A DNA stretch of 64,000 nt from Daphnia pulex (GCF_021134715.1 NC_060026.1:3038001-3102000); one strand, 5' to 3'. Counted from the first letter of the stretch, positions 22,261 through 35,100 are shown. The notes: generated by a model from the sequence alone, not told the origin. A program made the numbers and translations.

Positions 22261-22670
22261 ACTATTCACAGAACAAAGCTCACATGCTAGTCTTTAAAAA
22301 AAAATTCCGGAAGTAGACCGGAAGTAACCACAGCGCCTCAACCATTGAGCTGTCGTCAAATTAAACCACATATTCGTGATCTCCATGAAATTTGGGGTCG
22401 ATTAGATGTGATTTAAACGAAATCCAAAATTTGGCCAAAATCGAGAATTTTCCTGAACATAGTTCAGGAAAATTTTCGAAACCGGAAGTACGCGCACGTA
22501 AAAAAGATAACATGAACTTTACCACAAATTTGACGAGGATCACGAATATGTGGTTTTTTTGCTCCTCGAATGAATAGTTTCTGAACTACTGACTAAAATG
22601 AGCAAACCGGAAGTAGAAAAAAAGAGCAATTATCGAAAATTTTACAAGTGAGCTTTGTTACAGGAATAGT
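22261..22670. repeat. Foldback (palindromic) element, left arm
   Basis: About 410 bp that is inverted at three nested levels. The outer ends are ACTATTC plus AACAAAGCTCAC. The middle holds ACCACATATTCGTGATC in both orientations (near 22366 and 22555). The centre is a hairpin at 22446-22474 (ATTTTCCTGAAC, three-base loop, GTTCAGGAAAAT). No coding. Probably a foldback-type MITE. A diverged mirror is at about 25907-26316. Confidence 0.75.
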
Positions 22671-22929
22671 AATCGTCAGTTATTTCTAAATATTTCAACA
22701 AAATAACTGCCAATAAATGGTTAAATAGACGTGCAAAGTAACAGAAACTGACTGTTATGACAGCTGCAAATTATCAAAAAGCCATCTAGCGTTAGAAAAA
22801 AGAAACGTCCAAGTAAAACTTCGTTGGCGCGTTAGAAGGGCCTGATTTTGAAAACTATTACACAGACAGAGTCTAACGCAACTAGACTATTAGTAGATAA
22901 CCTACGAAAATAAGTCAATTGTTGGGTAC

Positions 22930-23185
22930 CTGGGCATAATCCCGTGGTGAGTGACTGCAGGTGCGTAACAGCGGACGGAAGCGATCACTGAAGTGGTCCA
23001 GAAACTCGCCAGTGAAGTAAAACAAATTGTGTTTAGAAGCAGTGAAGTTAGATGAGCGTGCGTCGCGAAGATAAGGATGGAGAAGAACGTTGATGGAAGT
23101 CCCTCTTCCGTCATGGACAAAGGTCAGCATTGGCACAAGAATCTCCGTGCCAGGACCACACGATTCCATAAAGAAACTGTGTGCT
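22930..23185 (-). other. Exon-like block A (left arm), family unknown
   Basis: A 256-bp open block on the minus strand bounded by a TTTTACAG acceptor and a CAG/GTACCC donor, coding HSFFMESCGPGTEILVPML and onward, about 85 residues with balanced composition and no internal stop. The right-arm copy (25392-25647) also keeps the frame. It looks like an exon of a real gene, or a retained fragment, but I do not recognise the family. Confidence 0.5.
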
Positions 23186-23974
23186 CTGTAAAATAAAATG
23201 TTTTACATTAATAAAAATACAACAAAGAATAAAGCATATCAATCTTTACCTTTTCTAAGAAGCACACTTCAATTTTCATGATGAAAAAACCGTAAAAATG
23301 GAAATCACAGCAACTAACAGTCTTACTCCTCATGTTGAAATACATTTCCTGATGCTAAATAAAGTGTCATGAAGTGATATAGTAGCATGGTGATAGGTGG
23401 TTCACTTCACACTCTTCATGTCACTGAAACTCTAAGTGGAAATTGGACAAGGAAATTCTCTACGTTATTTACAAATTTACACAAATTTACCTGTGAGAAA
23501 TAAAACTTTACCTATCTCTTAGCTGGGTTGCCTTCTAAACAGAAATAAATACAGCCATAACAACAAACATGCTATTGCAGGGCAAGCCATAAAAATTCCG
23601 AGTTTCAGAAAAGATCCTATGGTTCAAGAATACCTATGTTACATGACAATCTGAATTGTAATGGACTGTTAGTAGTAATGGGAAAATACCTTAACTCGGC
23701 AGATTTGTATTCCACTATATGTGAGCTTCAAACATGAGTTTTAGGTTTTGACAGCATTATGGGTCTATTGGATGGAAATTGACTGAGCGCTAAGTCAACT
23801 TGTTGGAATGAATGACAGTATGATGCATCTAATATTTGAAGAAATAAAATTATACAGTATAAAAATAAGGAAACTAGGTAAAGATAAACCTACATATGAT
23901 ACGAAGTGCAATTTGGTAATTGAAAACACAGGAATATAAGTATAAATTAGCAACAATTTGTTTCGCTCATTTCG
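23186..23974. other. Diverged inner arm (left)
   Basis: Aligns only in pieces with the right arm (about 24530-25391), with several indels of 10-100 bp. No gene recognised. Confidence 0.4.
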
Positions 23975-24124
23975 CCTCGTTTCACCATTAAAGAACAAAA
24001 ACATGGGAGACACTAGCGACATCTGGTAATCAGTTTTGAATCTTAAGTTGTCGCTTTAGGATTCAAAACTTATTACCAGATGTCGCTAGTGTCGCCCTTG
24101 TTGTTGTTACATCGTGAAACGAGG
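23975..24124. mobile_element. Small palindromic MITE near the centre, left arm only
   Basis: About 150 bp. CCTCGTTTCAC at the left end and its complement at the right end enclose a near-perfect stem of 34 bp (24009-24042 against 24060-24093, starting GACACTAGCGACATC) around a 17-bp loop. The right arm lacks it. Target duplication not clear. Confidence 0.7.
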
Positions 24125-24267
24125 TTGGGCCACGGAGGATGAGAAGAAGGAGGAACATCGCTCCATAAGCCTCTACAGGAAAAAGTGACTACCCCAGTGT
24201 CCCTTTCTGAAAAGTTGCCAGATTGCGGAAACTGGACCTGAGACCCCACCTTGCCAGTTCTAAGAAA

Positions 24268-24368
24268 CGACATATTGGTGAAAGTCCCGAAGCGACCAAT
24301 ACCCAGCCCTTGATTCCAACGTTGACCACCAGGGACCCAAATCAAAACAACAATTTTCTGCTGTTTTT
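24268..24368. other. Central spacer of the inverted repeat
   Basis: About 100 bp between the last mirrored block on the left (ending TTGCCAGTTCTAAGAAA) and its partner on the right. It shows no internal symmetry and no gene. It prevents the two arms from forming a perfect giant hairpin. Confidence 0.75.
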
Positions 24369-25391
24369 TTCTTAGAACTGGCAATGTGGGGTCGCAGGTC
24401 AAGTTCCCGCAATCTGGCAACTTTTCAGAAAGGGACACTGGGGTAGTCACTTTTGTAACTAGTCGATGTTCCTCCTTCATCTCTTCCTCCGTGGTTGGGC
24501 GAAATAGTTGGTTGCTAATTTATACTTATATTCCTGTGATTTCAAGTACCGAATTTCACTTCATATCTTTGATTGAACTTCGTAACATACGTAGGTTTAT
24601 CTTACCTAGTTTCCTTATTTTTATACTGTATCTTTTTATTTCTTCAAATATTAGATGCATACTGTCATTCATTCAAAGTTGACTTAGCGCTCAGTCAATT
24701 TCCATCCAATAGACCCATAATGCTGTCAAAACCTAAAACTCATGTTTGAAGCTCACATATAGTGGAATACAAATCTGCCAAGTTAAGGTATTTTCCCATT
24801 ACTACTAACAGTCCATTACAATTCAGATTTTCATGTAACATAGGTATTCTTGTTCATGAACCATAGGACTTTTCTGAATCTCGCAATTTTGGTGGAGAGT
24901 TGACCTGCAGCATCATGTTTGCTGTGATGGCTGTTTCTACTTCTGTTTAGAAGGCATCCCAGCTGAGAGATAGGTAGACTGGTAGAGTTTTATTTTTCAC
25001 TGGTAAATTTGTAAATAAAGTAGAGAATATCCTTGTCCCATTGCTACTTAGAGTTTCAGTGACATGAAGAGTGTGATGTGAATAATGCTGTGTGTATGCA
25101 TACATGTTCCAGTTCTGCTTGACGCCTTACTAAATTCATCACCCATATGATAAAGGTGAGCATCAATACCACCTATCACCATGCAACATTGCTACTGTAA
25201 CGCATTATGACACTTTCTTTAGCATCAGGAAATGTATCTCAACATGAGGAGTAAGACTGTTAGTTGCTGTAATTCCCATTTTTAAGGTTTTTTCATCATG
25301 AAAATTGAAGTGTGCTTCTTAGAAAAGGTAAGGATTGATATGCTTTATTCTTTGTTGTATTTTTATTAATGTAAAACATTTTATTTTACAG

Positions 25392-25647
25392 AGCACACAG
25401 TTTCTTTATGGAATCGTGTGGTCCTGGCACGGAGATTCTTGTGCCAATGCTGCCCTTTGTCCATGACGGAAGAGGGACTTCCATCAACGTTCTTCTCCAT
25501 CCTTATCTTCGCGACGCACGCTCATCTAACTTCACTGCTTCTAAACACAATTTGTTTTACTTCACTGGCGAGTTTCTGGACCACTTCAGTGATCGCTTCC
25601 GTCCGCTGTTACGCACCTGCAGTCACTCACCACGGGATTATGCCCAG
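25392..25647 (+). other. Exon-like block A (right arm), family unknown
   Basis: Mirror of the block at 22930-23185, open for 85 codons between a TTTTACAG acceptor and a GTACCC donor. It has a Pro where the left copy has Thr (MLPFVHD against MLTFVHD). In-frame joining to 26470-26554 is possible. Unknown function. Confidence 0.5.
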
Positions 25648-25906
25648 GTACCCAAAAATTGACTTATTTTCGTAGGTTATCTACTAATAGTCTAGTTGCG
25701 TTAGACTCTGTCTGTGTAATAGTTTTCAAAATCAGGCCCTTCTAACGCGCCAACGAAGTTTTACTTGGACGTTTCTTTTTTCTAACGCTAGATGGCTTTT
25801 GGATAATTTGCAGCTGTCATAACAGTCAGTTTCTGTTACTTTGCACGTCTATTTAAACATTTATTGGCAGTTATTTTGTTAAAATATTTAGAAATAACTG
25901 GCGATT

Positions 25907-26316
25907 ACTATTACTGTAACAAAGCTCACTTGTAAAATTTTCGATAATTGCTCTTTTTTTCTACTTCCGGTTTGCTCATTTTAGTCAGTAGTTCAGAAAC
26001 TATTCATTCGAGGAGCAAAAAAACCACATATTCGTGATCCTCGTCAAATTTGTGGTAAAGTTCATGTTACGTTTTTTACGTACGCGTACTTCCGGTTTCG
26101 AAAATTTTCCTGAGCTATAGTTCAGGAAAATTCTCGATTTTGGCCAAATTTTGGATTTCGTTTAAATCACATCTAATCGACCCCAAATTTCATGGAGATC
26201 ACGAATATGTGGTTTAAATTCACGACAGCTCAATGGTTGAGGCGCTGTGGTTACTTCCGGTCTACTTCCGGAATTTTTTTTGAAGACTAGCATGTGAGCT
26301 TTGTTCTTTGAACAGT
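25907..26316. repeat. Foldback element, right arm
   Basis: Diverged mirror of the element at 22261-22670, with the same nested inverted repeats and central TTCAGGAAAA hairpin. Several substitutions relative to the left copy show the inner arms have been separate for some time. Confidence 0.7.
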
Positions 26317-26469
26317 TCTCAATATTATTAGGTAGATTTTAAGCAATTTAAAGCGCGCCTTTAAAGTTTTGAGCAAAAAACCAGAACAATGAACCTATAT
26401 GTATTATGTGACTATTATGTTACTTTAATTGGCATGCCACTTAATAAGAATTGTTTTCTCTTTATTCAG

Positions 26470-26554
26470 GTAATGAGAGGAAACGTCGAGAAGATGGACA
26501 CTAAAACGTCGCCGGTATCTCCAAAATGTCAGCGTGGATCATCATTTGTTGTTG
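26470..26554 (+). other. Exon-like block B (right arm)
   Basis: Mirror of 22023-22107. The block is open, preceded by TTTATTCAG and followed by GTAATATG. Downstream the frame runs into the piggyBac-like MITE, so any longer reading is not gene-like. Confidence 0.35.
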
Positions 26555-26578
26555 GTAATATGTTTGTGTTAGTGTTAG

Positions 26579-26854
26579 TTAACCCGTTGTCTGCCACGCC
26601 TTTGTTTTCCCCTAGCTCCTTAGCACGGGCCGCGCTGTTCGGTCTCGTGGTTTACAAGCCACGGGGTCGGAGAGTCGCCAAGCCCAAAATTTGCCGCAAG
26701 GCGCCTGTTTTAGGCAATGCACCATAGTTCCCCCTTTTCAGCACGGACTTGTCAGCAATGGCAAGTCCCACTTGGTCATGGATCCTTCAGACGTGGCGCG
26801 TAGATTAGTAGAGAGCAACCTACGGGTTGTATGGCGTGGCAGCCAATGGGTTAA
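26579..26854. mobile_element. piggyBac-like MITE (right arm copy)
   Basis: Mirror of 21722-21997, with TTAA at both ends and inverted TTAACCC(G/A)TTG(T/G)CTGCCACGCC termini. It was present before the arms were duplicated. Confidence 0.8.
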
Positions 26855-27266
26855 CTTAAGTGTATGTATATGTGTATGCTTGTATGTGACTGTAAAATGT
26901 GGAGGAATTGTGGGAGGAGGTGGGACAATATAACACAATTCTTTTTATAAGTTTTTTGTTCATTGTTTCTAATTTATACCAAGTTCTGTTTATGAATTGT
27001 ATCAATATATTTTTCTCAACTTCAAAGTCTTTCATTATTACAAAGGTCAGCCACTTCCCCATTACTTTATAAGATTTGATAAAATCTACACTTACATATG
27101 TCTTTCGTAACTACTCCTTGAAATATCATCGTCGAACCACAAGAATATGTCCGTATGAATAAGGCAGTAGTCACCTCTAAAACATAAACAAATAATTCAC
27201 AATCCAGCATACCGGTCTTGAAGAAATCCAACACCAATAGACAACTGACGCAAAGTGGACAAAATA
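26855..27266. other. Arm DNA between MITE and repeat-protein pseudogene (right)
   Basis: Mirror of 21311-21721, AT-rich with small differences from the left arm. No gene recognised. Confidence 0.35.
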
Positions 27267-27740
27267 CTAGTACTTGGGCGTTTCTGTGTAATATTTAACC
27301 GATTTGGTGGTGTAATAAGCTGGAACCTCGGTGTTGTAGCTGGGAACAGAGTAGTGTTTGGGAGCCTCGATCTAAAAGGCAAGGGCAGCATACATGGTGG
27401 TGTAGTACTCCACTGCCTTGGTGGTGTAGTACTCCGCTGCCTTGGTGGTGTAGTACTCCGCTGCCTTGGTGGTGTAGTACTCCGCTGCCTTGGTGGTGTA
27501 ACTCGAGGCAGAATTATACTTTGAGGCTTCGGTGTAGTAGTTCGGGACATCATAGGTTGTGGTGTAATACTGAGTGGGCTTGGTAGTGTAGTATCCGGTT
27601 GTTGCGCACGTTGTTGTTGTGTAGTAAAACGGCGGCGTTGCGGTTTGGTATCAACCATACCCACGAAACATCGGTACACCAGTGGTCGACCCAACCATCA
27701 AGGATACAACAACCAACAGCAGCACGACGCCATAGTTAAC
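27267..27740 (-). pseudogene. Broken YYTTK-repeat secreted protein gene (right copy 2)
   Basis: Mirror of 20814-21310 with four instead of five 24-bp TKAAEYYT units. It carries the same in-frame TGA after FRGYG and the same missing start codon, so the defects either predate the duplication or were spread by conversion. Confidence 0.72.
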
Positions 27741-28242
27741 TAGACGGAACATAATTTGAACATTAATTTTCAATAATAACCGACATATTAACAAACAAAA
27801 AAAAAATAAAGTGAAAACTGATACAAAACTCTATGTAAAAATTAAATAAAATTTACCAGTTGGTTGCGAACTGGTATTACGTTGGAGAATGCAGTTGGTG
27901 ACAAATAGTGTACAGCAGTTGATGCGGTTCCGTGTCAGAGATGCTCACTCAACTGATTTTTATGGCCTTTTCTCTCTCCTTTTATACTACTTTTTCTCAC
28001 CCTGACCCCTCTCTTAAGCCTTGCGGCTATTTTACCTGCTTGATAATGAAGCAAACACTTCCCGTTCTCACCCAACCTCTACACCACCGCATTGACAGTT
28101 TTACGTAATGATCTCCGTGACCTTCGAAAGTGAACGACATACAAACTGGCCTTTCCTTCTGCAGGTTGACGTTGCTGGGGGTGGGTCTGCAACAAACAAT
28201 ATCAAAATTAATACCAAATGGATTTTGCTTAAAAAAATGGAA

Positions 28243-28457
28243 TCACGATGTAGTACTAGGGCTCTTTGGTGATGCAGCTCGGGCAGCATAAATTGTAGTC
28301 TTGGTGGTGTAGTATTTAAGGACAACAACCAACAGCAGCACAACGCCATAATTGACTAGACAATAAATAATTTGAACATTAATATGCAATAATAACTGAC
28401 AAAAAACAATAGAAATTAATATAATACATAAACACAAGTAACAGAATATTTACTCAT
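28243..28457 (-). CDS. Truncated small secreted Tyr/Thr-rich protein (right copy 1)
   Basis: Mirror of 20097-20311 with the same 38-residue reading (exons 28454-28457 and 28243-28355), the same signal-peptide-like start and TATA box. It appears identical to the left copy. Expression unknown. Confidence 0.55.
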
Positions 28458-28924
28458 GATTGCGATTTAGTGACAAATAGTGCACAGCAGTTGTTGCCGT
28501 GTCGGAGATGCTGCCCCAACTGATTTCTTAGATCTTTTCTCTCTCCTTTTATACGACTTTTTCTCACCCTGACCCGTCTCTTAAGCCTTACGGCTATTGT
28601 ACCTACTTGATAATGATGTAACACGTGTCGTCCTCACCCAACCTCTCCTCCGTGACCTTCGAGCGTGAAGGAAATGAAAACTAGCCTTTCCTTCTTTAGG
28701 TTGACGTTGCTGGGGATGGGTCTACAAAAACCAATATCAAAATGAATACCAAATGGCTGAGCTTTGCGGCTATTGTACCTGCTTGATAATGATGCAACAC
28801 GTCCAATTAATTCTCACCCAAACTCTACAACACCGCATTGACAGTAATACTCGTTATGTTTCCCGCGACCTTCAAGCGTGAAGGACATGCAAACTTGCCG
28901 GCCCGTCTGTAGGTTGAACTCTAC

Positions 28925-29999
28925 AATGGTAATTGAAAAATAATTAATAAACACTGCATCAGTTGGAACATGTTGAAAATATACAGTACCTCTGCATACA
29001 AAGGGATCAACACACATATGTCGAAAGAATCCTCTTGGTGAGGTGTAGGCTAGGATTGGTCTTTAGACATGGGAACTACCCTCAAAACAATCCATCCAGC
29101 AACGACTGGAAAACCATGTTTTGTCAGAAAGGTTTTCTACTTAATTATGCATGACCATCTTAAATATCACACACAGTAATAAAAATAAATGTTAATCAAA
29201 ATAACTACCTTGCAAATAGAATTTCCTTAGTTTTGTAAGACACGGCTTGAAATGGACAATTTCATCTCTATTGTCACAAGCACCCATGACACACGAAACC
29301 TTAAGTTGAAGATATTACCTGAAGATATTGAGCCAAGAATGAAATGAGAATATAAATAGTGTGTAATCTATTAAACCATTTAAAGTTTAACTAACCCAAC
29401 CTTAAGAATAAAGACCAAAAAATATTGACCAAAAATACATATGAAGTAAACTCTTCTTTACACTTTACAGCCATCCAAGTTCTTTTTCAAGTTGGTCGCA
29501 AAGTGTTTTGGTAAAAATGAAACACCAGACAGACAGATACTCTAATAGTGCTATCATAGAACAATCCAAGAAAAATATAACAATTACCAAATCACTGAGA
29601 TAAGAATTCCATTCCATCAGCACCAGCAATCAAGGCGGCGACCATTTTGAATATTTTGGACTGAAATTGAGGGGGAGTGGGCAAGGTTGCATGAATTTGA
29701 ACAAGGTGGATCAGAAAAAAAGAGAAGAGTTAACTTAAAAGAACAGAAAAGAAACAAATGAATTTATACGAAAATAACATGTAAAATACATCCATTTCAT
29801 CGAAATATCATGAGAAATGTTTTTCTCTCACAGTTGGACAAACGAAATACCAGCAGACGAATTAAGTTGAATTAAAACAATTCAAGAGTGCCACCTTGCG
29901 ATAAATCAGAAAATTTGCGCAAGTAATAATTGCCAAAACCAGATTGAAATGTACGAAATGTAGCACTAAGCAAATTCTTTTTTTCAAAAATAAATTGGT
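28925..29999. other. Right-arm DNA holding the two empty MITE sites
   Basis: Mirror of 17621-19629 without the two left-arm MITEs. The unoccupied ATTAGAG target (reverse complement CTCTAAT) is near 29540-29546 and the unoccupied GTCCAAC target (GTTGGAC) near 29833-29839. No gene recognised. Confidence 0.7.
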
Positions 30000-30015
30000 G
30001 GCCCTGAAAAGGGCC
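30000..30015 (-). terminator. Histone 3' stem-loop (H2A, right)
   Basis: Minus strand GGCCCTTTTCAGGGCC, 23 bp past the H2A stop, exact mirror of 17605-17620. Confidence 0.95.
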
Positions 30016-30038
30016 GTTTATTTAAGGACGGGAGAAGT

Positions 30039-30419
30039 TTAAGCCTTGGCGGGTTTGTCGGTCTTCTTGGGCAAGAGAACAGCCTGGATGTTGGGCAAAA
30101 CACCACCCTGAGCGATGGTGACACCGGAGAGAAGTTTGTTCAACTCTTCGTCGTTGCGGATGGCCAATTGCAAGTGACGAGGGATGATGCGGGTCTTCTT
30201 GTTGTCACGGGCGGCGTTACCGGCCAACTCGAGGACCTCAGCGGCCAAGTACTCCATGACGGCAGCCAAGTAGACGGGGGCACCGGCACCGACGCGCTCA
30301 GCGTACGATCCTTTGCGGAGCATTCGGTGGATACGACCGACGGGGAATTGAAGTCCGGCTCTGCTGGAACGGGTCTTTGACTTTCCCTTGACTTTGCCTC
30401 CTTTGCCACGGCCAGACAT
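30039..30419 (-). CDS. H2A: Histone H2A (right arm)
   Basis: 126 residues, identical in translation to the left-arm H2A: intact acidic patch and docking domain, intronless, TATA box at about 30497-30504, 3' stem-loop. Divergent from H2B at 30807. Confidence 0.99.
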   Translation of the reverse strand: MSGRGKGGKVKGKSKTRSSRAGLQFPVGRIHRMLRKGSYAERVGAGAPVYLAAVMEYLAAEVLELAGNAARDNKKTRIIPRHLQLAIRNDEELNKLLSGVTIAQGGVLPNIQAVLLPKKTDKPAKA

Positions 30420-30806
30420 GGTTGAGGTGTAGAGTAAGTGAACGTGGTTCCTAAAATCAAGGAACGAAATGGTAAAGTTTGAAAAAGATGTTGAGGCTTA
30501 TATAGTCACCAGGATCGGATTGAGATCATTTTAAACCAATCGGAAGGGCAGCTGTAAAACATATTCCCGCCATTATTTCGTGTAACACAAGGAAGATTGT
30601 GTTTACTACCAGAAGCTCCTCCTCCTTCTGCGCTGGAACACGGAACAATTGGAACATCTGCTGGCTACTCGATTGGTCCTCGAGTCGGAAGAATTTGCTT
30701 CTGTCAGGTAAAGAGGGTGAACAAGATATGAAATAAATACCCTCGTCAGACAAACAACCGTCACTGGTATTTGCCTAGTAATCTCAGATTTACCCCAAGT
30801 CTCAGA
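30420..30806. promoter_or_regulatory. Divergent H2A/H2B promoter (right)
   Basis: Mirror of 16814-17200, with the H2A TATATAAG on the minus strand at about 30497-30504. The overlapping 222-codon frame seen here is an antisense shadow. Confidence 0.7.
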
Positions 30807-31178
30807 ATGCCCCCCAAGGTTAGCGGAAAAGCTGCGAAGAAGGCCGGCAAGGCCCAGAAGAACATCGCCAAGGGAGACAAGAAGAAGAAGCGCAAGAGGA
30901 AGGAGAGCTACGCCATTTACATCTACAAAGTCTTGAAGCAGGTCCACCCCGACACTGGCATCTCCTCCAAAGCCATGACCATCATGAACAGCTTCGTCAA
31001 CGACATTTTCGAGCGTATCGCTGGAGAGTCGTCCCGTCTCGCCCACTACAACAAGCGGTCGACCATCACTAGCCGGGAAATCCAGACGGCCGTCCGTCTG
31101 CTCTTGCCCGGTGAGTTGGCCAAGCACGCCGTGTCTGAAGGCACCAAGGCAGTGACCAAGTACACCAGCACCAAGTAG
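30807..31178 (+). CDS. H2B: Histone H2B (right arm)
   Basis: 123 residues starting [12 protein letters not shown], same translation as the left copy. The start is set by the conserved PPK N-terminus rather than the longer open frame from 30771. Intronless, stem-loop 36 bp downstream. Confidence 0.98.
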   Translation: MPPKVSGKAAKKAGKAQKNIAKGDKKKKRKRKESYAIYIYKVLKQVHPDTGISSKAMTIMNSFVNDIFERIAGESSRLAHYNKRSTITSREIQTAVRLLLPGELAKHAVSEGTKAVTKYTSTK

Positions 31179-31214
31179 ATTGTTCCTCTTGGTCTCTCTA
31201 CCTACAAACCAAAC

Positions 31215-31230
31215 GGCCCTTTTCAGGGCC
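31215..31230 (+). terminator. Histone 3' stem-loop (H2B, right)
   Basis: GGCCCTTTTCAGGGCC then ACCA, exact mirror of 16390-16405. Confidence 0.95.
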
Positions 31231-31971
31231 ACCAAAATATTCAAGAAATGAAAACAATTAACTGCTTTTGACACTTTTGTCTAATGGAGTCCAAAACTTG
31301 ACCCAACTTGTGTGACGGAACGTAACGCTTTGTATCTAGACATAGTACGCTCTTCTGCTGTATTTCAAGTTTGGCAGATTCGACACAATGCGTTGAATAG
31401 ACAGAAAACGGATCGCGAAATTGGTCTCCCCGTAGCAATAACGTAACTTTTATATACTAAGCAAATCGAATTTCTTGTTCAATACGACGGAAAGTTATTA
31501 AATGTTTCAAATTCAGTTTTTTATTCAATTAAAAGTAGAAATTGAAAGAAAGCGATGAAAAATCAACATATCTAGACAGTTTTGATCTATGCCACAGCGT
31601 TTTCATTTCATTCAAATGGTGATTCAGATGAAGATCAACCGAAGTGACGAAATAAGTTTTCAGTAGCTAAAAACAACTCCAGAAATGTACGAAAATTAAA
31701 GTAGGAAATATCTAAAAATTATACTCCGTAAAATCTAAGAAGCATCTCGTATTTTCCGATTCATGTCGGCTAAAAACAGTGAATTACGTTTCATGCCAGC
31801 TTTATATCTAGAAAAATATTTGTTATCATGCACGAACACTTAGTTAATAGTTAATAATTATTGCTCCAACGCCTGTATCAAATCGGATTGTTTGTTTTTC
31901 TTGTTAATAGAAAGTCGACTTTAAGAATATGGTTTAAGTGGTTGAGAAATCTTTTTCTTTAAGTAAATGGT
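31231..31971. other. Spacer between the H2B and H4 3' ends (right)
   Basis: Mirror of 15649-16389. AT-rich, no gene recognised. Confidence 0.4.
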
Positions 31972-31987
31972 GGCCCTGAAAAGGGCC
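31972..31987 (-). terminator. Histone 3' stem-loop (H4, right)
   Basis: Minus strand GGCCCTTTTCAGGGCC, mirror of 15633-15648, followed by the purine-rich element. Confidence 0.95.
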
Positions 31988-32028
31988 GATTGGATTGAAA
32001 GATCAGAGTATGAAAATCAAGATCAGAT

Positions 32029-32343
<315 letters not shown>

Positions 32344-32453
32344 TTAAAATGAGTTTCAGAGAGAGTACAAGAACAAACTGAATGTCGAATGTTTCCACCA
32401 GGGCCGCTTTATATACCAATCGATCCGGTGGGAAATCCATCCGCATTGGTTGA

Positions 32454-33050
<597 letters not shown>

Positions 33051-33079
33051 GCGACCTATTCCATTTTGACTAACCAATC

Positions 33080-33095
33080 GGCCCTTTTCAGGGCC
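33080..33095 (+). terminator. Histone 3' stem-loop (H3, right)
   Basis: GGCCCTTTTCAGGGCC then ACCA, followed by AAAGAAAAAGA. Mirror of 14525-14540. Confidence 0.95.
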
Positions 33096-35092
33096 ACCAT
33101 TTACTAAAGAAAAAGATTACCAACCACCCATGATTTTCATTACAATATTCTTGTAAATCTTTCTTGACGTCACAGACTGATGTCAATGAAAAGGACTGGC
33201 CTACAATAAAGAATACTCTTTCTTATCGCTAACTACTGGTTCCATCTGAATGTCCTTCCTTTTCGATAATTTCAATGTGCAAAGGAAAACTGCTAATTTT
33301 AGGTAAACAAGAGGAGACATTGAAACATTATGCATTTGGAACTTCGCCAAAATAAGTTATCACAAACCATGTAAACAGTATAGACTACAAATTAGTATCA
33401 TGGGAAAACTGAAAACTTTTGAACCAACCTGGTTTGCAAATAAGATCTGGCAGTGGTTTTATTCTTGTGATCCTCAGCACTTATCTTTCAATCCTAACAC
33501 TTCATTTTTAAAATTCACAACCACATTCCAAATCCATAATTACTTGTTTCATCTAAGACACAAATAAGAACAGCATTTTAAACAAGAACACAGACGACAA
33601 TCATATGCAAATGACGAGCTAAACAAAACAAGCCACCTAGTGGCCAAAATGTTGAGCTCATCCAACATTTTGACGGCGCGACCTTTCAAAAACCTATTTG
33701 TAGAAGCCAATTGCTCTCTCCGCTTTTACGAAAGGAAGCAAAGGAGAAGAAATGGGTGTTATCTTTGAATGAACTTATGGGTAGTATTGCCCCTCAAAAC
33801 CTTTCTTTTTTATGTGTAAAGGGAAGTAAAAAAAAAAGGATTGTCACTTCTCTCCTGTTTCGGAACTGTGCCAAAGATGTAAGATTCAAACCACAATTAA
33901 CAACTCTTTTCAAGATAACTAACTCAGAGACATATATGGTGACAAGTACATTAATAGTGAGCCACGTTTTAGTATTGCGGTAAACTAAAAAATACTTGAC
34001 AATGATTTTTAATTGAAACTGTATTTCAGCAAATCTATTACTCAATCTAGTACTGGAACTGCCGATCCTAGCGACTCGTTCTTTCAATTTAATTACTTTT
34101 GATAACATTTATATCCAAACTACATCTCGAATTCCCGCTAATTTTTAAAATTGTTTCCAGACCCTTGGTAAGAGTTAACCCAGGACACACACACACTCGT
34201 CTATGGGCATGGCATGAGACCATAGCATTCTGGTGGCGAAATCGTTTCGAGCAGATCCATCTTTCTAGTTGGTGCGACCCCTCATTAACGTAAATAAAAA
34301 AAAAAGTTTTTACAAATTTAGAAGACTCTTATAGCTCCCGTTATCGTTGGCTAGTTCGATCTTCAATCAAGATTATTAGCTCCACCTTATTAATCTATTT
34401 CGAGTCAAATAGTCTCGAATTAGCTTATTGCACAAAAATTTGAACTAATGAAGGGGAGAAAGTAAAATGCCAATGATTATACAATCGCAGCAGCTAGGCC
34501 ACCATTAGAGTTGTCATCGATTTGAATCACACAAATGCACGTGTACACCGCAATGATTGGTTTTGTCTGTCGCGCATGAGCCATTTGTATGGCTGTCATG
34601 AGACTCCTGACCTAGATCCTGGACCTCATTTCTATTAAGTCTATTCTTTGACATTTATTTTACCGATAGGCTACACTTGGAAGCGGTTCATTGCACGAAT
34701 GAAGGATGATGGAGTCGAAATCCTCCTTTTCTTGACTTGACAAGTTTACTTACTTGATTAGAAGCGGCAAACGTTTGTTGACTTAACGACAAAGAGCCAT
34801 GAAATACCAAACGTTATTATTATGCTACTTTTACCGTAAGTAGGCTGTATAATGTCATACAGCCAACAAAAATAGGCTGCACAATAAACTTTCTAATTTA
34901 CACACATCTTTTTTAAAATGTAACTAGCTAGGCCATAGTGGTACGTTGACTTCCAGCGTCCTACCAGTATTATATCGTTGCTGGCTTCACACAAAAATGT
35001 ACATAAACCTATTTCAGATCAAATAATTCTACCAGTATAATATATTTAAATAATCGACCAATTTTAACTATAGTATAGAGGTTGCCAATGCC
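33096..35092. other. Outer end of the right arm and intergenic DNA before the protease cluster
   Basis: Up to about 33755 this mirrors the left flank. Beyond that it is unique AT-rich sequence. Frames near 33711-34293 have no recognisable domain. No RNA gene or transposon end was identified. Confidence 0.4.
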
Positions 35093-35100
35093 TATATAAA
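35093..35100 (+). promoter_or_regulatory. TATA box of C1A protease 1
   Basis: TATATAAA 73 bp upstream of the start codon at 35173. The same box at a similar spacing recurs before the other proteases: TATATAAG near 39400, TATATAAA near 42462, TATAAAAA near 51708 and 60987. Confidence 0.75.
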
